Source of the DNA: Gossypium raimondii
Taxonomy: Eukaryota; Streptophyta; Magnoliopsida; Malvales; Malvaceae
Length of the DNA: 64,000 bases
Reading direction: 5' to 3'
NCBI RefSeq assembly: GCF_025698545.1
Contig: NC_068571.1
Coordinates: forward strand, 37,109,733 to 37,173,732
Part shown: positions 42,940 through 55,084 of the stretch, piece after piece
Numbering within the stretch: the first letter of the stretch is position 1
Layout of the letters: every line of letters starts with the position of its first letter
The notes under the pieces: generated by a model
What the model saw: only the letters and a program-made list of their open reading frames with translations
Told to the model about the DNA's origin: nothing
Databases searched by the model: none
Made by a program: the position numbers and the translations under genes

Positions 42940-44868
42940 TCATATTTTAATAAATCATCAAAATGGAGTAGTAAAATGCAGCAAATTTGCAGATGAACGA
43001 TTTCAATTCCAACAAAAGAAGAAAAGATCCTGATGGCCAATTTGTTATTGCATTTACTCGAAAATAATGGTACATCCCTATGTAAACCGACAAAGGTCAG
43101 TTTCAAAAATGCTGTAGTAGATGTAAAGTTGAATTCTAGCTTGAGCCTCCAATAACTAACTAGAAATGGAATTCAGATAATACAACTTGCTAGAATTTAA
43201 GTTGGTGTGAAACTATGGCCATGCAGTTCATGATGAGGTTAAGAGAGAGGGTTGGTTACTGGAAATGCCATTGATACAGTATATTTGAAAACACTGAACG
43301 CCATAATTTTCCTCAAAAGAAAGAAAAGGGTCTCTTACATTAGCTCTTCCTATTGTAAATGAAGCAAAAATAATACCAGCATCAAAAGAAGGCATTTAAA
43401 ACAAATGATGACTGCAATTTCGTAAGGCTCCCAAGAACATATGTCAAGAAAAGAAAAGAAAACCTTTAACTCCTCCCATTTAAATACCTTCAAATTATTG
43501 TTATTTTTCCAGTAAGGTTTGGTTTGTAAGCAATAGAACCAATCACTTTGGGCACCATAACATTAGGATTCGAAACACACGTAATGGTCAAGCAACGACG
43601 AAGTGTATTAGAGCCAAATTTCAAATTCATAAAACTCTCCACTGGTGGCGTTTGTGCATTACCAAATAAGCTATTCCAAGAGCTATGAAATAAACCCAGC
43701 AAAAGTGAACACCCCCCCCCCAAAAGAAAGGGCCATGACATGAATCATGAATTTATCAAGGATTAGATTCAAGAACAAAATCGTTTACGGAAATCCTGCA
43801 CTTGCTTTTGTTGCTCAACCCGCAACCTTCCAACAACACTCAAAAATTCCCAACTGTGGACTCGATTCTCTCATTCAATGCTTCATTCTGACCTTCCCTA
43901 AGAAAAAACATCCAAGACATTCACGCTTTCATTATCACCGCAATACTAAGTATCCCCCTCGGTTTCACATAGAAAGGAAGAAAAAAACACACTGACTACA
44001 ATGTATTATAGGGTTGGGTTCACTCATTCTTCTCAAGAAACACTCAATTTAACCTTATTCCCACAGGTGCACACAATTGTAACCATGTTTATACTATTAG
44101 GTCTTTCAATACTTATTTTCCAGCAAGATAAAATCCCTGGTTCATTACTCCAACTATAACCAGCTTAATGATGCTATCTTGATGAGCTCTTCTAGCATTT
44201 CGACTATCTTAATGAGCTCATTAATATTATCACGTTGTAAATAGAAAAAAAATTAGGGATTTATTCATGTATAAATACACCCTCTATTGTATATTTCCAC
44301 TACAAACATACACAGAGAAATTCTCGATTAAAATCCAAGTTCATGAAGCAAACACAAAATAAACCCAGAATAGTTGGATTTTTGAATCCCAGAAGCCACT
44401 TGGCAGTGATGGATTTGAACACCAAATAAAAAGAAAAGGGAATTAACACCAAGAAACCGAAAAGGAACCAGACCTGAAAAATGAACACCAAGATTCATAC
44501 CTCACGCCGAGACCGAGAGAAAAAATGAAGCAGTGGCTTTCAAACGTGCTGCAACAAATGAAAGGGAAAAAATGATCGAGAGAGAGAATCGGTAAAGGCA
44601 GACGAGGAGAAATGATGAGGACAGAAAAAGGAGAGGGTCGGGTAGGGAGGGAGGGTAAAACAGAGACTTGGAAAGGGAAGCCGGACGTAATGGGTAATCC
44701 TCGATTTGGGAAGGGAATAGAAAAACAGAGAATTTGGGGATTAGGTCGGTATTGTAATACGCGCGTAATACCTATTACAGCGAACCAAACGCCGGAATAG
44801 GTCGGTAATGTAATAGGCGCTTAATCGGGGCGTAATGGATTACCTATTACGCTGAACCAAACACACTG
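42940..44868. other. Right part of the PIF/Harbinger-like element, no clear gene
   Basis: Moderate G+C, intron-like or UTR-like sequence with short open frames (43490-43741 minus, 43747-43995 plus, 44612-44800 plus) that show no domain. A run of ten or more C residues lies near 43713. Near 44560-44720 a purine-rich GGGAGGGAGGG tract precedes the inverted terminus. Confidence 0.35.
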
Positions 44869-44871
44869 TAA

Positions 44872-45885
44872 ATATATTGGAATTATTAAAAGCAGAGTCT
44901 AGAATGAACTTGGATGTCCAAGTTCAAATAATACTTGACAACCATTTGTCTAGGTTCGTTATTGAGTGATTTCTTAAATAATTATAATAATATATAAAAA
45001 TTATTTAAAATTATAATTTTAAAAAATTTAAAATTAATAATAAAAATTAATATGAAATGTTACTATTGTATATATTTGCGTATATATATTTAAATTATAA
45101 TAAATTAATAAAATAAGAACATCAATTTAATTAACTAAAAATATTAATTCGATTAAAAGAATATATGTATATATATATTTGAATTCTTTAAACATAATAT
45201 ATGTCCTTATATATTTTTTTATAAATTTTAAAATTAAAAAATATAATTATTAATATTTTTAAAAATTTTATTATTATATTTATAATTATTAAACATTAAT
45301 TTTAAATTCATTCTAGAAGTTGTTTTAATTATTTTATAATTTATTATAATTATTAATTATTTTTAAATATATATTTTATAATTATTTGAAAATTCATGTC
45401 CATGACGAGTTGAACAAATGATTATTTTTATAATAATTTAAAATTTTATATTCATGATGAATCTAGACAAATGGTTATCTTGGACAATCATTTATCCAAG
45501 TTTATCCTAAAGGTAAGTTTTAAATGATTATAAAAAATATTTATTTAAAGATTTTTAAAATATTGTCACATTATAATGAGTTATTATCGATTATTTCATC
45601 AACCATGTCAAGAATTTACAGTAAAAATGAAAGAAATTTTAATAAAATAACTAATTTACTTTTCGATCTAACTTATTGGACTAATTTATTTATTTATTTG
45701 TAAAGATAAAATACAATTTATCTATTAGTAAATACAAAAGCCTGAATTTATTTATTTATTTGTAAAAATATGAGGGAATATTATAATATCCAATTAATAA
45801 AGTTAATATTAGTCACCGTGCCTAACGGAGGGGGGTGGGGGAGTACAAAAGAAGCGGAGGGAGAATAGAGTAGCAAGGCAAAGGA
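44872..45885. other. AT-rich DNA upstream of methionine synthase
   Basis: No gene. The section 45540-45770 is the inverted partner of 40760-40960 (shared words after complementing: AAATTAGTCC, GTTATTTTATTAAAA, TTGACATGGTTGATG). From about 45820 the sequence turns purine-rich and becomes the methionine synthase promoter. Confidence 0.4.
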
Positions 45886-45891
45886 AGAAAG

Positions 45892-45897
45892 TATAAA
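45892..45897 (+). promoter_or_regulatory. TATA box of the methionine synthase gene
   Basis: TATAAA lies about 30 bases above a CT-rich leader (CTCTCTCTGC... from about 45906), a common arrangement for highly expressed plant genes. The untranslated first exon would end at 46000 (TATTAG before GTAACT). Confidence 0.55.
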
Positions 45898-46000
45898 TGA
45901 CCCAACTCTCTCTGCTTCACTCTCTCTCTCCCTTCTCTTCTCTGTCTCGTTTCTCCATTACCCCTCCGCCACGCTTCTCCCTCCCTTCTTTCTCTATTAG

Positions 46001-46641
46001 GTAACTTCCTTTCCTCTTTTCTCTTTTCTTTTTTTTTGAGTTTAGAAGCAAAAATAATAAGAGCCAAAAAAAATGTAAATTTTTGAGGTTTTTGTGGTTC
46101 GGTCTAGCGGAATTTGAAAAAGGAAAAGTTAACAAACCGTTTAGAAATTCCTTGTTTTTAGGATCTCAAACAATGTTTATAATTTGACACAATCAGTGCT
46201 GATTCTCTTTTCATTTCATTTCCATTCATGCTATTTCTTAGTAACCAAACAGATAAGCAAGTGAGTTTTTTTTTTCCCTAATTCGTTTCTGTTTATTTTT
46301 TTTTCTTTTTTTTTGTCATACATTATTATTATTTTATTTTGCATTTGAATTTCAACGTTAATGTCTGCTACTTCCAATCATTGCTCTTGACCAATAAAAC
46401 TCAACTATAACCAGCACCTGAGTATTTGGGGTAATAATAGATGTTGGTATCTCCCAAGTGAAACAGTTGAATTTTAATATCTATCCCACAATTGTACCAT
46501 TGATTAAAGAAAAGAATCTTAATTTCGACTGGATTTGTTTGTTTCAATAAAAATTTAAATGTAGTTTTACTTGTGAAGATCTTTTCTTTTGGTTTAATTG
46601 AAATCCTAACGATATATGGTAACTCTGTTTTACTGAAACAG
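46001..46641 (+). other. 5'UTR intron of methionine synthase
   Basis: The donor GTAACT follows 46000 and the acceptor ACTGAAACAG ends at 46641, four bases before the ATG. A leader intron is inferred from these signals and from the CT-rich untranslated exon. Such introns often raise expression. Confidence 0.5.
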
Positions 46642-46645
46642 AGCA

Positions 46646-49600
46646 ATGACATCCCACATTGTCGGTTACCCTCGAATCGGACCCAAGAGGGAGTTAAAGT
46701 TTGCATTGGAATCTTTCTGGGAAGGTAAAAGCAGTGCCGAGGAATTGAAGCAGGTGGCAGCCGATCTCAGGTTCTCCATCTGGAAGCAAATGGCTGAGGT
46801 TGGAATCAAGTATATTCCTAGCAACACATTTTCATACTATGATCACGTTTTGGACACCACAGCAATGCTAGGTGCAGTCCCTCCTAGATATGGTTGGAAT
46901 GGTGGTGAGATTGGTTTTGATGTTTATTTCTCAATGGCTAGGGGTAATGCCTCTGTGCCTGCTATGGAAATGACTAAGTGGTTCGATACCAATTAGTAAG
47001 TGAGAATACTTTATAGCTAGTAATTTTCGAAAAATAATCTCATTTTACTTGATATTAATGGTACTTTTCATTTTGAAGTCACTATATTGTCCCGGAATTG
47101 GGGCCCGATGTCAAGTTCTCCTATGCATCTCATAAGGCTGTTGAGGAATACAAGGAGGCCAAAGCTGTGAGTTTGCTACTTTCTCATTCTAACCTTTTCC
47201 TTTTTCGCTCTTTAGCTTTTTCTTTAGCAGTATTTGTTTAGTTAAGAGGGAATTTCTGATATTCAATTTTTTTTTTTTGTTTCAGTTCATTATCCCTAAG
47301 CAGTCAAATTTGCATCTTTTTTTGCTCGCATCATAGTAACACCACCACTAACTATTGAAGGAATGCTACATTATTTTCTTTCTAAAAAATGCTAAGGCAT
47401 GTATAAATTTTTTGAGAGTCGATTTATTATAAAAAAGAGTGCACCAGGGACATCCTATATCTGTGAGTCAATTTTGTTTTTTAACCCTCTAGACTTTTGT
47501 AGCGTGGAGGCTCTATGGTATAAGAAATTAAGAGTAAATGAACAAGTCCCATCAAGACAAGAAGATGAAGTAGCTACAACATACTTTGCATAAATCCATT
47601 TGTTCATATGCATCTTTTACATGCTTGAAGCCTAAGTTTTTAATGGATTCCATATGTCAGAATGAAATTGATACCTATTGATCCAGGCCTCATGGCTTTA
47701 CTATTATGGTGTCAGCTGTGCAGATGAGAATTGTGTTTTAAGAGAATTATTATTTTAGCCCCGTCATAGCATCCATATCTACAAATGATAATGTCCTCTT
47801 AGGACTGAAGTATTTTAGTTGGGGAAATTGTAAATTCATTTCGACAAGATGCTTTTAGGGTTTCTTTTTCACTTAACCGATGGTGTTGGAAAATTTAAAT
47901 TCCCTACCTAATTATGCATATTGAATTGCTAACTTTTCTTTCATTTTTGACGTGCAGCTTGGACTTGACACTGTCCCTGTCCTTATAGGCCCTTTATCTT
48001 ACTTATTGTTATCAAAACCAGCAAAGGGCGTGGATAAATCCTTCTCTCTTCTTTCTTTAGTTGAGAAGATCATTCCTATTTACAAGTAAGGCACAAATAT
48101 GTTTGCTTGCCCTTGGTTAATCTGCAAATTATTGGGCTAAGCTTTACTGATTGCTGGCAGACTGTCTTAAGAGCTTTCTAACAAATGTTACCTGACAGGG
48201 AAGTTGTTGCTGAATTAAAGGCAGCTGGTGCAACGTGGATTCAGTTTGATGAACCCTCCCTTGTGTTGGATCTCGAGGCGCTTCAACTGCAAACTTTTAC
48301 AAATGCTTACTCTGAGCTAGAATCATCGTTTTCTGGTGTGAATATTCTCATTGAAACTTACTTTGCCGATGTCCCCATCCAGACATACAAAGCACTTACT
48401 TCACTAAAGAATGTAGCTGGCTTTGGATTTGATTTAGTTCGTGGAACAAGAACACTTAACTTTTTAAAGAGTGGATTTCCTTCTGATAAATACTTGTTTG
48501 CTGGAGTGGTTGACGGAAGAAACATTTGGGCTAATGATCTTGCTGCTTCACTTTGTATACTGCAGGTTCTTGAGGGTATTGTTGGAAAAGGTATTTAGGA
48601 ATTCCTACGTTCTTTCTACCTGGAATTTTAGTATGCAAATTACTGAAAGTTAAGAACAATTTTTGTTTTGTTCTCCAACAGATAAAGTTGTGGTGTCTAC
48701 ATCATGCTCTCTTCTCCACACTGCGGTGGACCTTGTGAATGAAACAAAGTTGGACAAAGAAATCAAGTCCTGGCTTGCATTTGCTGCACAAAAAGTAGTT
48801 GAAGTAAATGCCTTGGCCAGGGCATTGGTTGGGCAGAAGGATCAGGTATTTCTTTCTTGTTTTGGTGGGTAAATGCTAACTTTTGCAAGTGTTGTTGATC
48901 AACAATTATTGATATGGAAAACATATGTTTTAGCCATTGATGACTTTCAACCCACAGGCTTGCACCTTTCTCTACCTCTTTTTTTTCTTCTCTTGATGGT
49001 CAATTGACAAGGCAGACAGCCTATAACTTTGAAATATGTTGTCTATGATCTATAAATATTTCTGGTGATATGCTCTAGCATCATATTTTTTGGTTATCAT
49101 TTTTGCAGGCATTTTTTGCTTCCAATGCTACATCTCATGCTTCAAGAAGATCCTCTCCTAGAGTGAGAAATGAGAATGTGCAGAGGGCTGTATGTTGTTT
49201 CCCCAGAAAGTCATTGTCATTCATTTCTGCAATGATCTAATCGACCTTCCATCACTTACATATCACTCCTTTCTTAATAGGTTGTTGCCTTGAAGGACTC
49301 TGATCATCGTCGTGCGACAAGTGTAAGTGCTAGACTGGCTGCTCAGCAGAAGAAGTTGAATTTACCAGTTCTTCCTACCACCACTATTGGATCTTTCCCC
49401 CAAACCATAGGACTTAGAAAAGTGCGTCGTGAGTACAAGGCTAAAAAGTGAGATTATTTGCTCTTAGTCTATGTTGCTTTTCAAGTCTTTGTTTTTGTTG
49501 CATATTTAGCCTGCTTGTTTTGCCATGTACTTGTAGGATCACTGAATATGATTATGTCAATGCCATGAAGGAGGAAATTAGCAAAGTTGTCAAGCTCCAG

Positions 49601-51032
49601 GAAGAGCTTGGCATTGATGTTTTGGTGCATGGTGAGCCAGAGGTGAGTTTTTATCATGATTATGAGGGTAAGGTATGCCTAGGCTTTAACCTTCTCATGG
49701 GAATCAAGTCCAAACTTGTCATTTTGATTTGCAAATCTACTTTATCAATGCAGAGAAATGACATGGTCGAGTACTTTGGTGAGCAATTATCCGGTTTTGC
49801 CTTTACTGTGAATGGGTGGGTTCAGTCATATGGATCCCGTTGTGTCAAGCCTCCTATTATTTATGGTGATGTGAGCCGCCCCAGAGCCATGACTGTCTTT
49901 TGGTCTTCAACAGCCCAGAGTATGACTAGACGACCTATGAAGGGAATGCTTACTGGCCCAGTTACGATTCTGAACTGGTCCTTTGTGAGAAACGACCAGA
50001 ATAGGTCAGTAAATCCAACATTGTTGATAATGTGAAATTTTATTTCCTTTAATTCAGAATTGTTGCCTGTTTTTAGGCATGAAACATGCTACCAGATTGC
50101 CTTAGCCATTAGGGATGAGGTCGAGGATCTTGAGAGAGCTGGCATTAATATTATCCAGATTGATGAAGCTGCATTAAGAGAAGGTTTACCTCTTAGGAAA
50201 TCTGAGCAGCCTTTCTATCTGGAATGGGCCGTTCAATCCTTCCGGATTACTAACTGTGGCGTCAGAAACACTACTCAGGTTTCTTTATCCCTAACCTTTT
50301 CTTTAGTACTGAGCCTTTAGTGAACTAGTTTCTTAAACCTTATCCATTTTATGTCATTGGTATTTTAAACATTTCTAATCCCTGGAAGTAACACGAAAAT
50401 TTTGTTAATTGTCAAAGCTTCTAGAACACTGAAATTCTTCAGAGAAACCAACGATTTCTTTCTTTCTCCTTTTTTTCTTCCCTGAAAGCGAAAAAGCTTT
50501 GGAATGAAAGAACTGAATTGGTATTTGACTTTCCTTTGTAGAACCGTAGTGGCATTTGTTAATAGGATTGAATATGGAATTTTGCTGCATAAAATTTAAT
50601 GTGCATGAGATAAAATGCTTGGATTTGTTTACTGAACATGATACTGCAAACATATTTGGATAGATTCACACCCACATGTGCTACTCAAACTTCAACGACA
50701 TCATTAATTCGATTATAAATATGGATGCTGATGTGATCACTATCGAGAATTCAAGATCAGATGAAAAGCTTCTATCTGTCTTTCATGAGGGAGTCAAATA
50801 TGAAGCCGGTATCGGTCCTGGTGTGTATGACATTCATTCTCCTAGGATCCCATCTACAGAAGAACTTGCCGATCGCATCAACAAGATGCTTGCAGTCCTA
50901 GATAACAGGGTTCTGTGGATCAATCCCGATTGCGGTCTCAAGACACGCAAATACTCTGAAGTTGAGCCTGCTCTTCGCAACATGGTAGCTGCTGCCAAGC
51001 TCATCCGGACCCAGTTGGCTAGTAGTAACTGA
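46646..51032 (+). CDS. METE: Cobalamin-independent methionine synthase (5-methyltetrahydropteroyltriglutamate-homocysteine methyltransferase)
   Basis: Eleven coding exons join in frame: 46646-46995, 47079-47166, 47958-48085, 48199-48590, 48682-48845, 49109-49189, 49281-49447, 49537-49642, 49754-50004, 50077-50278 and 50664-51032. They total 2298 bases, 765 aa, exactly the usual plant length. It transfers the methyl group of 5-methyltetrahydrofolate polyglutamate to homocysteine to make methionine for the SAM cycle. It starts [18 protein letters not shown] and has no transit peptide, so it is the cytosolic type. Zinc ligands fall at the expected places: His647 and Cys649 (HTHMC), Glu671 (ITIEN), Cys733 (NPDCG); [11 protein letters not shown] carries the catalytic Asp region. 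The exon 6 linker ([14 protein letters not shown]) is somewhat divergent. All introns are GT-AG. Nothing suggests inactivation. Confidence 0.97.
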
Positions 51033-51366
51033 GTTAACAGGATGCGTAACATCTTCCCATAGTCGGGCAAATAATATTCAGTGTTTTTTTGTTAAAATGA
51101 TACATATTTCTTTGATTAGGAAGGAATTAGAATTTGGGAGGGTTATCCCACTTTTTAGATTCATATTTGAATGTGGTTGAAAATTGTCTTAATCCTACAG
51201 AAGTAAACATTTCAAACTGATAATAATGATAGTATTCTCCACAGCATAAGATTTGGTGAAAGCTGGAAATTATTTTCTTTCGTCAGCAGAAAATTTTAAA
51301 AATACTATTTTATGATCTACTTCAATTTTTTTTATTTAGATTTTTTTTTTTTGCACTACGTACTAG
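51033..51366 (+). other. 3'UTR and downstream DNA of methionine synthase
   Basis: The stop TGA is at 51030-51032. The following 200 bases are a plausible 3'UTR (AATAATATTCAG, TTTGATTAGG), with A/T-rich poly(A)-signal-like words such as AATAATGATAG near 51222. A poly(T) tract lies at 51329-51354. Exact polyadenylation is not determined. Confidence 0.35.
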
Positions 51367-51977
51367 TGTCACGGGACTAGACCTTTTGTCTCGCAATCTG
51401 TGCCGCCTTAGGCGATCTGTTCGTCCAAACTCGCCCAAGTCAGCCTTAACTCAAGTGAGGATTCTTTTAGAACTCCTCCAAGGCACCAAATTGAAGAGCG
51501 GAAGCGATTTATGCCAAAAGAAGAACAACAAAGAACAACAGAAAGAACGCTCGCAAAGTGTTTGAGTAAATGCTCTCTATTTCTCTTATTCACAAAAAAT
51601 AATGAAACAATGAATGGAGTGAGTACAACTGAGGGGGAGGCTCTCTATTTATAGTTGAGCTCCCCCAAAACCGACGGTCAAGATACATTTACATCAACGG
51701 ATGAGATTTAACCATATCCTTTAATTTTAGGGATTTACAAGATAAGCCTTATCAAATCTAATCTAATCTTTACAAGATATGATTCCTTCTATCTTCTAAG
51801 ATTAGTTACCATATTAGCCTAAGTTGACATCTCTTCATTATCGGGCCAACTAGGCTTCAATATGATAGGCTTGTCCAATAGCTCTTTGAATCGGACCAGT
51901 TCTCGTAGGCCAAATGATCCCCATCTAAGTAATAGACCTCCATTAGATGCATTTGGTGCGATGGTCACGGGCTTTGA
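51367..51977 (-). mobile_element. LTR in minus orientation, about 600 bp
   Basis: The reverse complement aligns with the plus-strand LTR at 51983-52584: GGAGCTCAACTATAAATAGA, AGAGCATTTACTCAAACACT, and an end in AAAGGTCTAGTCCCGTGACA. It has no primer site or gag attached. A 14 bp direct repeat ACTAGTGTCACGGG occurs at 51362-51375 and 51978-51991, bracketing it. The outer five bases of this repeat (ACTAG) could be its target duplication, but its right end (CTTTGA) is not a clean CA, so this is uncertain. Confidence 0.6.
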
Positions 51978-51982
51978 ACTAG

Positions 51983-52584
51983 TGTCACGGGCCGTAGATC
52001 AAGACTCATGACGAATGCGCAAAGAGCGTCCCATGGAGGTCAACTGATTAAATGAGGCTTATTTGACCCGCTTGAACTGACCCAACTCATGGAACATATG
52101 GAGAAGCCCATCTACTTGAAGCCTTTGTGGCCTAGTGAAACACTCCGGTGAAGCTAGAGTTATTAGGGTAAATATTGTAAATCCTAAGTGATAAAGATGT
52201 ATAGAGTTTAAATCCATAAGGACTATCATCTTGTAGATAGGCTCTAGTCTTGACTGTCGGTGTAACTCAATCTGCACTGTTGAATTTGGGGAGCTTAACT
52301 ATAAATAAAAGTCTACCCCCTTATTTGTAATCCTTCATAGTAATTGAATACTATGGAGAGCATTTACTCAAACACTTGGCGTGCTTTTGCTTTCTTGTGG
52401 CATTTTCTGTTATTTTGTTACTCTTTCGCTCTGAGTTGCTTCCGCTTTATTTTCGGTGCCTTAAGAATTTCTATCGAGAATTCTCACTTTGTGAGAGTTA
52501 GGTTGACTTAGGTGGATTTGAACCCAATAAATTGCCTAAGGTCGCACGGACTGAGAGAATAAAGTTTTAGCCCCCTTGGCAACA
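51983..52584 (+). mobile_element. 5' LTR of a gypsy-type element, 602 bp
   Basis: It starts TGTCACGGGCC and ends TTGGCAACA. GGTATTTGAGC follows at once, a decayed form of the initiator tRNA-Met primer site (GGTATCAGAGC). A TATA region (AACTATAAATAAAAG, about 52297) and a transcribed leader with CTTCCGCTTTATTTTCGG precede the end. A gag start follows at 52621. Confidence 0.7.
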
Positions 52585-52620
52585 GGTATTTGAGCTAATG
52601 TTTCAAAGGTGTCGTTCGAG

Positions 52621-52862
52621 ATGACAAAAGGAGTAGAAGATCATATTGAGCCAACGAAGACTCGTGGGAGGGCCAGAAAAGCTTGCCAATCAAGGGACAT
52701 GTTGTTGGCTTTAGAAAATCAAGTGGTTAATCTCAATGAGTCCATGGGGGATATGAGGAAGACACTCGAGGTAGTCGACGGACGCACTACAAGGTTGGAC
52801 TTGATGGAAGATCAACTCATGGAATTTTTGTTAAAGTCTTTAGATTCTAGAGTAGAAGCGAT
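52621..52862 (+). pseudogene. Ty3/gypsy gag N-terminus, cut by a hAT element
   Basis: It reads MTKGVEDHIEPTKTRGRARK, then SRDMLLALENQVVNLNESMG, DMRKTLEVVDGRTTRLD and MEDQLMEFLLKSLDSRVEAI, a coiled-coil gag start that I recognise from gypsy elements in cotton-like genomes. The frame is ended by the hAT element at 52863, and gag does not resume beyond 54122. An earlier in-frame ATG at 52609 exists. Confidence 0.7.
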
Positions 52863-54122
52863 TAGGGGTGAGCATTCGATCGAATCGAATCGAATCGAAT
52901 CGAATCGAAAATTTTCGAGTTAATCGAGTTTTCGAATCTCATTTTATCATCCTAACTTTATTTGAAGTTTTCTCAAATCGAGTCGAGTGAGATGGAATTC
53001 GAATCGAATCGAATCGAATCGAATATATTTGTTCGAATTAAATTTTAAAAAATAATTTTGGGTCCTTGTAACCATTGTCACCCATCGTAATAAAATTTGT
53101 CCACTTTAATCAAATTTTTTATTAACTTTCATCACTTCATAATTTATTTATTAATTTTTTATATATTGGTTAGCTTATTTGCTTGCTTAGTTGTTTCAAT
53201 TATCTTGATTCTTGTCACTATGTATTTTAGAATTAAAAATATATTAAATGTAAAAATATAATTTTTAATAAAAGTTATTTTAAAAATAAAATGTGAAATT
53301 GATACCAATATAAAATTTTAACACGAATATTTTATGGCATAATTAATAATTCAATTTTAATATAAATATTCAATATGACTAAACAATTCAATAATATAAA
53401 TAATATAAAATGTGAAATTTAATTTAATAATATAAATAGTAGATATAAATAAAATTATTACTATTTATGTTTAGTGATTTTTTTTGGATAATTTTGATTT
53501 TTTATTTGAGAGTAAAGGGTGAGAAGTAAAAGTTTAGGGGAAAAATAAAAAAGTTTTGGGAATAAAAGTTTGAGGGAAAGTAAATAGGGGGAGTAAAATT
53601 TTGGAGGGAAAATATTTAAAAAAAATTAGAGGGGGGAGGGTTTGGGATAGATGAGAGGTGAAATGGGAAGGGAATAAAAGTTTTAGAGGAAAAGTGGGAG
53701 GGAGTAAAAATTTTGGGGGAAAATAAAAGGTTTTGAGGGTTTTTGGGAGTAAAATTTTGAGAAAAAATAAATGGGAGAGTAAAATTTTGGTGGGAAATGG
53801 ATTTTGGGTAGATTGGGGGTTGGGAGGGGAGGGGATAAAAGTTTTGGGGGGAAAGTGGGAAGGAGTAAAAGTTTTGAGGGAAAAGTAAAAAGGTTTGGGA
53901 GTTTGGGGTAAAAATGTAAAATATTATAGTTTGATATTCGAATTATTCGAATTATTCGAGTTATTCGAATTCGAAAACTCAACTCGATTCGAACTCGAAA
54001 TTAAAAAAAAAATTCGAGTTAATTCAAATAACTCGATTAACTCGAATAACTCGATTTGTTTAACTCGAAATTCGAATTTTTTTTCGATTTTTTCGAGTCG
54101 AATCGAGTTTTGCTCACCCCTA
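52863..54122. mobile_element. hAT-type element with TCGAA arrays, 1.26 kb
   Basis: Inverted ends TAGGGGTGAGCA on both sides, followed by (TCGAA)n arrays (52879-52910 and about 52995-53025). AACTCGA/TTCGAG-rich sequence (53940-54110) precedes the right end. The 8 bp flanks differ (GAAGCGAT and TATAAAAC) and the gag frame is not continued, so a deletion or rearrangement joined new DNA to at least one end. From 53480 to 53900 the strand is strongly purine-rich (GGGAGGGGATAAAAG-like words). No transposase. Confidence 0.7.
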
Positions 54123-55084
54123 TATAAAACTATAAAAAAATAGAAACATCCACAAAATCATATAACTTAGCAAATAAAATAGTTTTTTTGATTTAGGGTA
54201 ATTCCCAAAGTTGAAACTCGGTTGATGGGTAACACCAACTCAATAAAAAAGCTTAATAAATAGTATGTCTAAAAATCTTGTCATACGCGTATGCATATGG
54301 AAACCATAAATTTAAAATAGTGTATTTAAAAATAACATGCAATAGATAATAAACGTATGATTTGAAACTAGTTAATAGTAACACGTGAAATATATACGAT
54401 GTTAAAATAAAAATAAGATTAAAATTGTTTATCATGGTGTTGTCATCGATCTTAAGTCGTTATCGAGTTAATTTGTGCTATCAACTCAATTAAATACATT
54501 AGTGCATAATAATAAAAAATGAAATGTATAAAAAATATTAAAACAAAACTTTAGATGAGTGGTAAATTAAGGTTTTACTAATGTAATTAATTTGTGTTCA
54601 TATCTCAACTTATGCATATTTCTTAATTGAGTTGGTGATCCAGTTGAGGTGACACCAACTTAGTAAAACACTTAATAGATAGTATAGATATATATATATA
54701 TATATACACAATTGATTGAGATAATAAAATGTGAATAATAAAAATTTTGCAATGTGCAAAAGTATCAAAATAAAGCTTCAATTGAGTGGTAAATTAAAAG
54801 GTTTTACTACTATAATTGGTTTGAGTTTAAATCCCACCATATATATATTTTATTGATTTTTAAATAAAAGACTAAATTACCCTCAAATAATATAACTTAC
54901 TTTAATTACGTAATTATATTTCCATAATAAAACACTTAATAAATAGTATAGGAGTATAGATATAAAATTAATGGGATAATAAAATATGCATAATACAATT
55001 AAAATTTAAATATTACATTAAAATAAAGTTTTGGTTTAATGGTGAAATTAAAATTTTATTAATGTATATACCATAGGTTTAAAT

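Larger units (their letters stand above)
41079..44868. mobile_element. PIF/Harbinger-like element, 3.8 kb, with host-like fragments
   Basis: Inverted ends: the left end starts CAGCACGTTTGGTTCGCTGT and the complement of the right end starts CAGTGTGTTTGGTTCAGCGT. TAA follows and precedes them (41076-41078 and 44869-44871), the 3 bp TWA duplication expected for PIF/Harbinger. Subterminal words such as GTAATGGAATAGAGGTG occur at the left and GTAATAC / TAATAGG at the right. No DDE transposase is visible. Inside are an AT minisatellite, a probable nucleostemin-like C-terminal fragment (+) and an unidentified exon (-). Alternatively two separate MITEs could bracket host DNA. Confidence 0.65.

Noticed and set aside
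45822..46135. Minus-strand Arg/Glu/Lys-rich frames before methionine synthase
   Set aside because: Antisense of the CT-rich 5' leader; composition artefact.
47399..47593. Extra exon in methionine synthase intron 2
   Set aside because: The exons on either side already join in frame to the family sequence and the total is exactly 765 aa; this frame is intronic.
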